Below, one piece after another: positions 7,540 to 8,662 of a stretch of DNA of 8,662 nucleotides (its first letter is position 1; the number at the start of each line of letters is the position of its first letter). This DNA is from Gemmatimonadota bacterium. Its GTDB lineage: Bacteria; Gemmatimonadota; Gemmatimonadetes; Longimicrobiales; Gaopeijiaceae. Position numbers and translations under genes: made by a program. Location of the stretch: the NCBI GenBank assembly GCA_030618065.1, contig JAUXEE010000057.1, positions 1-8,662 of the forward strand. Direction: 5' to 3'. Under the pieces are notes generated by a model. That model saw only the letters and a list, made by a program, of their open reading frames with translations. It was not told the origin of the DNA and did no database searches.

Positions 7540-7702
7540 CTGAGCCCGATCGATCTCCTAGCGGGAGTTTACCGCGTTCGGGCCATAAGTAGGGGGAGTT
7601 TTACGAGCCCCGTTCCGGTCTTCTGAAGTGTAACTCGTTTTCACCACGCATGTTGGGGCCATGCGCCCCTGCCCACTGCTGGTCCATTTGCACCGAGATT
7701 TC

Positions 7703-7805
7703 GTATGACCTAACAAGAACACCACTTTCCTTTCTTCTTTTAGCCTTATTTAACAGCCATTCATAGAACCTCTTGACAAATGACGCACGAAGTTGTATGA
7801 CCTAA
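7703..7805. repeat. 11-bp direct repeat GTATGACCTAA (7703-7713 and 7795-7805)
   Basis: Two exact copies are separated by 81 bp and sit upstream of the transposase. The match stops sharply at both ends. The second copy overlaps the -10 element of the transposase promoter and ends three bases before the start codon. Candidate roles are transposase-binding sites near the element's left end, an autoregulatory operator, or the scar of a duplication. Chance occurrence in a gap this size is of the order of one percent by simple counting. Confidence 0.6.
7773..7801 (+). promoter_or_regulatory. Strong candidate sigma70-type promoter of the transposase gene
   Basis: A perfect TTGACA (7773-7778) is followed after exactly 17 bp by TATGAC (7796-7801, four of six matches to TATAAT). 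The predicted transcription start is about 7808, essentially on the A of the transposase ATG at 7809. This would make the mRNA leaderless. The -10 lies inside the second GTATGACCTAA repeat, so a protein binding that repeat would block the promoter. Confidence 0.6.
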
Positions 7806-7808
7806 GGC

Positions 7809-8662
7809 ATGGCGAGCATAACGAAGAAAATGGTCCATGGTCACCCCTACTACTACGCTCGCGAGTGCAAGCGGGTCGGGGGCAAGCCCAAGATCGTCTG
7901 GCAGAAGTACCTGGGCAGGCTCGAGGACATCGTGACGGCGGTGGACGAGCGTAAGAAAGGGCATCCGATACCGCAACCGAAGGACGAAACTCTAGTGACG
8001 GAATTCGGGGCCGCCGCCGCCCTGTATGATCTACTTAGCCGCCTCGGGCTGGTGGAGATCATCGACCATCACGTGCCCAAGCGAGGCTCGGGGCCATCGG
8101 TGGGCACGTATCTGTGCGCCGCTGTCCTGAACCGCTGCCTCGCACCCCGGAGCAAGGCACGGCTGGGTGAATGGTTCGAGACGACGGTGCTCAGGCGCTT
8201 GCTGGACATCGAGTCCCGCCAACTCACCAGCCAGCGCTTCTGGGACAATATGGACCGGGTGGGGGAGGAGGCCATAGTCGCCATCGAGGCGGATCTCGCG
8301 CGCCGGGTGGTGGAGGACTTCGACCTGGACCTGAGTTGCTTACTCTTTGACGCCACCAACTACTTCACCTTCATCGACACCTTTAACGAGAAGTCCAAGC
8401 TGGCGCAGAGGGGCAAGAGCAAGGAGGGGCGTGCGGCCCTGCGGGTGGTAGGACTGGCGCTTCTGGTGAGCGCCGACGGCCACGTCCCGCCCCTGCACCA
8501 CACCTATCCCGGTAACCAGCACGATGCCCCGACCTTCCGCAGCCTGACCGACGCGCTCGTCGCCCGGGTGAAGCAGCTCTGCGAGAACGTCGAACACGTC
8601 ACGGTGATCTTCGACAAGGGCAACAACTCCGAGGCGAACCTGGCGGCGGTCGATGAAGCCCC
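7809..8662 (+). CDS. IS1634-like (IS4 superfamily) DDE transposase, N-terminal part (3' end outside window)
   Basis: This is a DNA transposase of an insertion sequence. The frame is open from ATG 7809 to the window end, giving 284 residues. Members of this family have roughly 450-600, so the C-terminal part with the catalytic Glu is missing from view. The start MASITKKMVHGHPYYY followed by KRVGGKPKIVWQKYLG is the usual N-terminus of IS1634-type transposases. The RNase H-like core begins at LLFDATNYFTF with Asp181 as the first catalytic acid. RGKSKEGR..LRVVGLALLVS, then HHTYPGNQHDAPTF, follow, and VIFDKGNNSEAN carries Asp269 as the second catalytic acid. No stop or frameshift is seen in the visible part, so the gene could be intact. 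There is no usable Shine-Dalgarno: AAGG at 7804-7807 is one base from the ATG. This fits the leaderless start predicted from the promoter. Confidence 0.9.
   Translation, partial: MASITKKMVHGHPYYYARECKRVGGKPKIVWQKYLGRLEDIVTAVDERKKGHPIPQPKDETLVTEFGAAAALYDLLSRLGLVEIIDHHVPKRGSGPSVGTYLCAAVLNRCLAPRSKARLGEWFETTVLRRLLDIESRQLTSQRFWDNMDRVGEEAIVAIEADLARRVVEDFDLDLSCLLFDATNYFTFIDTFNEKSKLAQRGKSKEGRAALRVVGLALLVSADGHVPPLHHTYPGNQHDAPTFRSLTDALVARVKQLCENVEHVTVIFDKGNNSEANLAAVDEA

Larger units (their letters stand above)
7540..7808. other. Intergenic gap between ltaE and the insertion-sequence transposase
   Basis: No coding frame in this 269-bp stretch looks real. The first half is GC-rich, with weak repeats (GGGAGTTT at 7563-7570 and again at 7594-7601) and short hairpins: CTCC/GGAG at 7555-7567 followed by TTT, and GGGGC-CATGC-GCCCC at 7655-7669. 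The hairpin at 7555-7567 could be a very weak terminator for the ltaE transcript. From about 7684 the sequence becomes clearly more AT-rich, which fits the left end of an inserted element. I cannot fix the element boundary, because the right inverted repeat is outside the window. Confidence 0.5.
7684..8662 (+). mobile_element. IS1634-like insertion sequence, left part (boundary approximate)
   Basis: The element is inferred from the transposase gene and from the change to AT-rich sequence near 7684, which also contains the paired GTATGACCTAA repeats. The left terminus is only a guess, and the right terminus lies beyond the window. Target-site duplications and terminal inverted repeats therefore cannot be examined. 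It inserted downstream of ltaE and interrupts no gene visible here. Confidence 0.5.

Noticed and set aside
7655..7669. Hairpin GGGGC-CATGC-GCCCC considered as a terminator or an element end
   Set aside because: The stem is only five base pairs with no T-tract and no matching inverted copy in the window.
1..8662. tRNA or rRNA genes and CRISPR arrays
   Set aside because: I saw no cloverleaf-like sequence with a T-arm, no rRNA-like block, and no regularly spaced 25-40 bp repeats.

Overview
The window is GC-rich and every gene I can support lies on the + strand. The overall look is that of a diderm environmental bacterium: there are two outer-membrane beta-barrel proteins and a secreted enzyme, each with a Sec-type signal peptide. 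The style of the 130-residue hypothetical protein and of the 'transporter'-type barrel reminds me most of Gemmatimonadota or a related lineage. This is recollection, not a database match, so the taxonomy is tentative.

Layout: (1) 1-677 is the C-terminal part of a CPA1-type cation:proton antiporter cut by the window edge. (2) 676-728 is a small degenerate tandem repeat of an 11-bp unit, starting on the antiporter stop codon, inside a 176-bp gap. (3) 854-1246 encodes a small cytoplasmic protein of unknown function. (4) 1282-2223 encodes an outer-membrane beta-barrel of the phenol-degradation 'MetA-pathway' transporter family. (5) 2224-2347 is a gap with a plausible sigma70-type promoter. (6) 2348-3316 encodes a second, unrecognised barrel-like outer-membrane protein. 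(7) 3379-6495 (possibly from 3316) encodes a very large exported phospholipase D-superfamily protein with a beta-rich N-terminal region. (8) 6499-7539 encodes a low-specificity L-threonine aldolase, in the same frame and one codon after the previous stop. (9) 7540-7808 is a gap containing an 11-bp direct repeat and a strong-looking promoter. (10) 7809-8662 is the 5' part of an IS1634-like (IS4 superfamily) transposase that runs off the window.

The barrel gene at 2348, the PLD-like gene and ltaE are packed tightly enough to be one transcript. The signal peptides suggest that the two barrels and the PLD-like protein all act in the outer envelope. The most unusual object is the PLD-like protein: it has about 1,040 residues, one complete HxKx4D motif, one degenerate motif, and a putative barrel-like domain at its N-terminus. 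A role in outer-envelope lipid remodelling is an inference from these features and is not shown by the sequence. The aldolase has no obvious functional link to the envelope genes. The insertion sequence marks the right side as a site of mobile-element activity.
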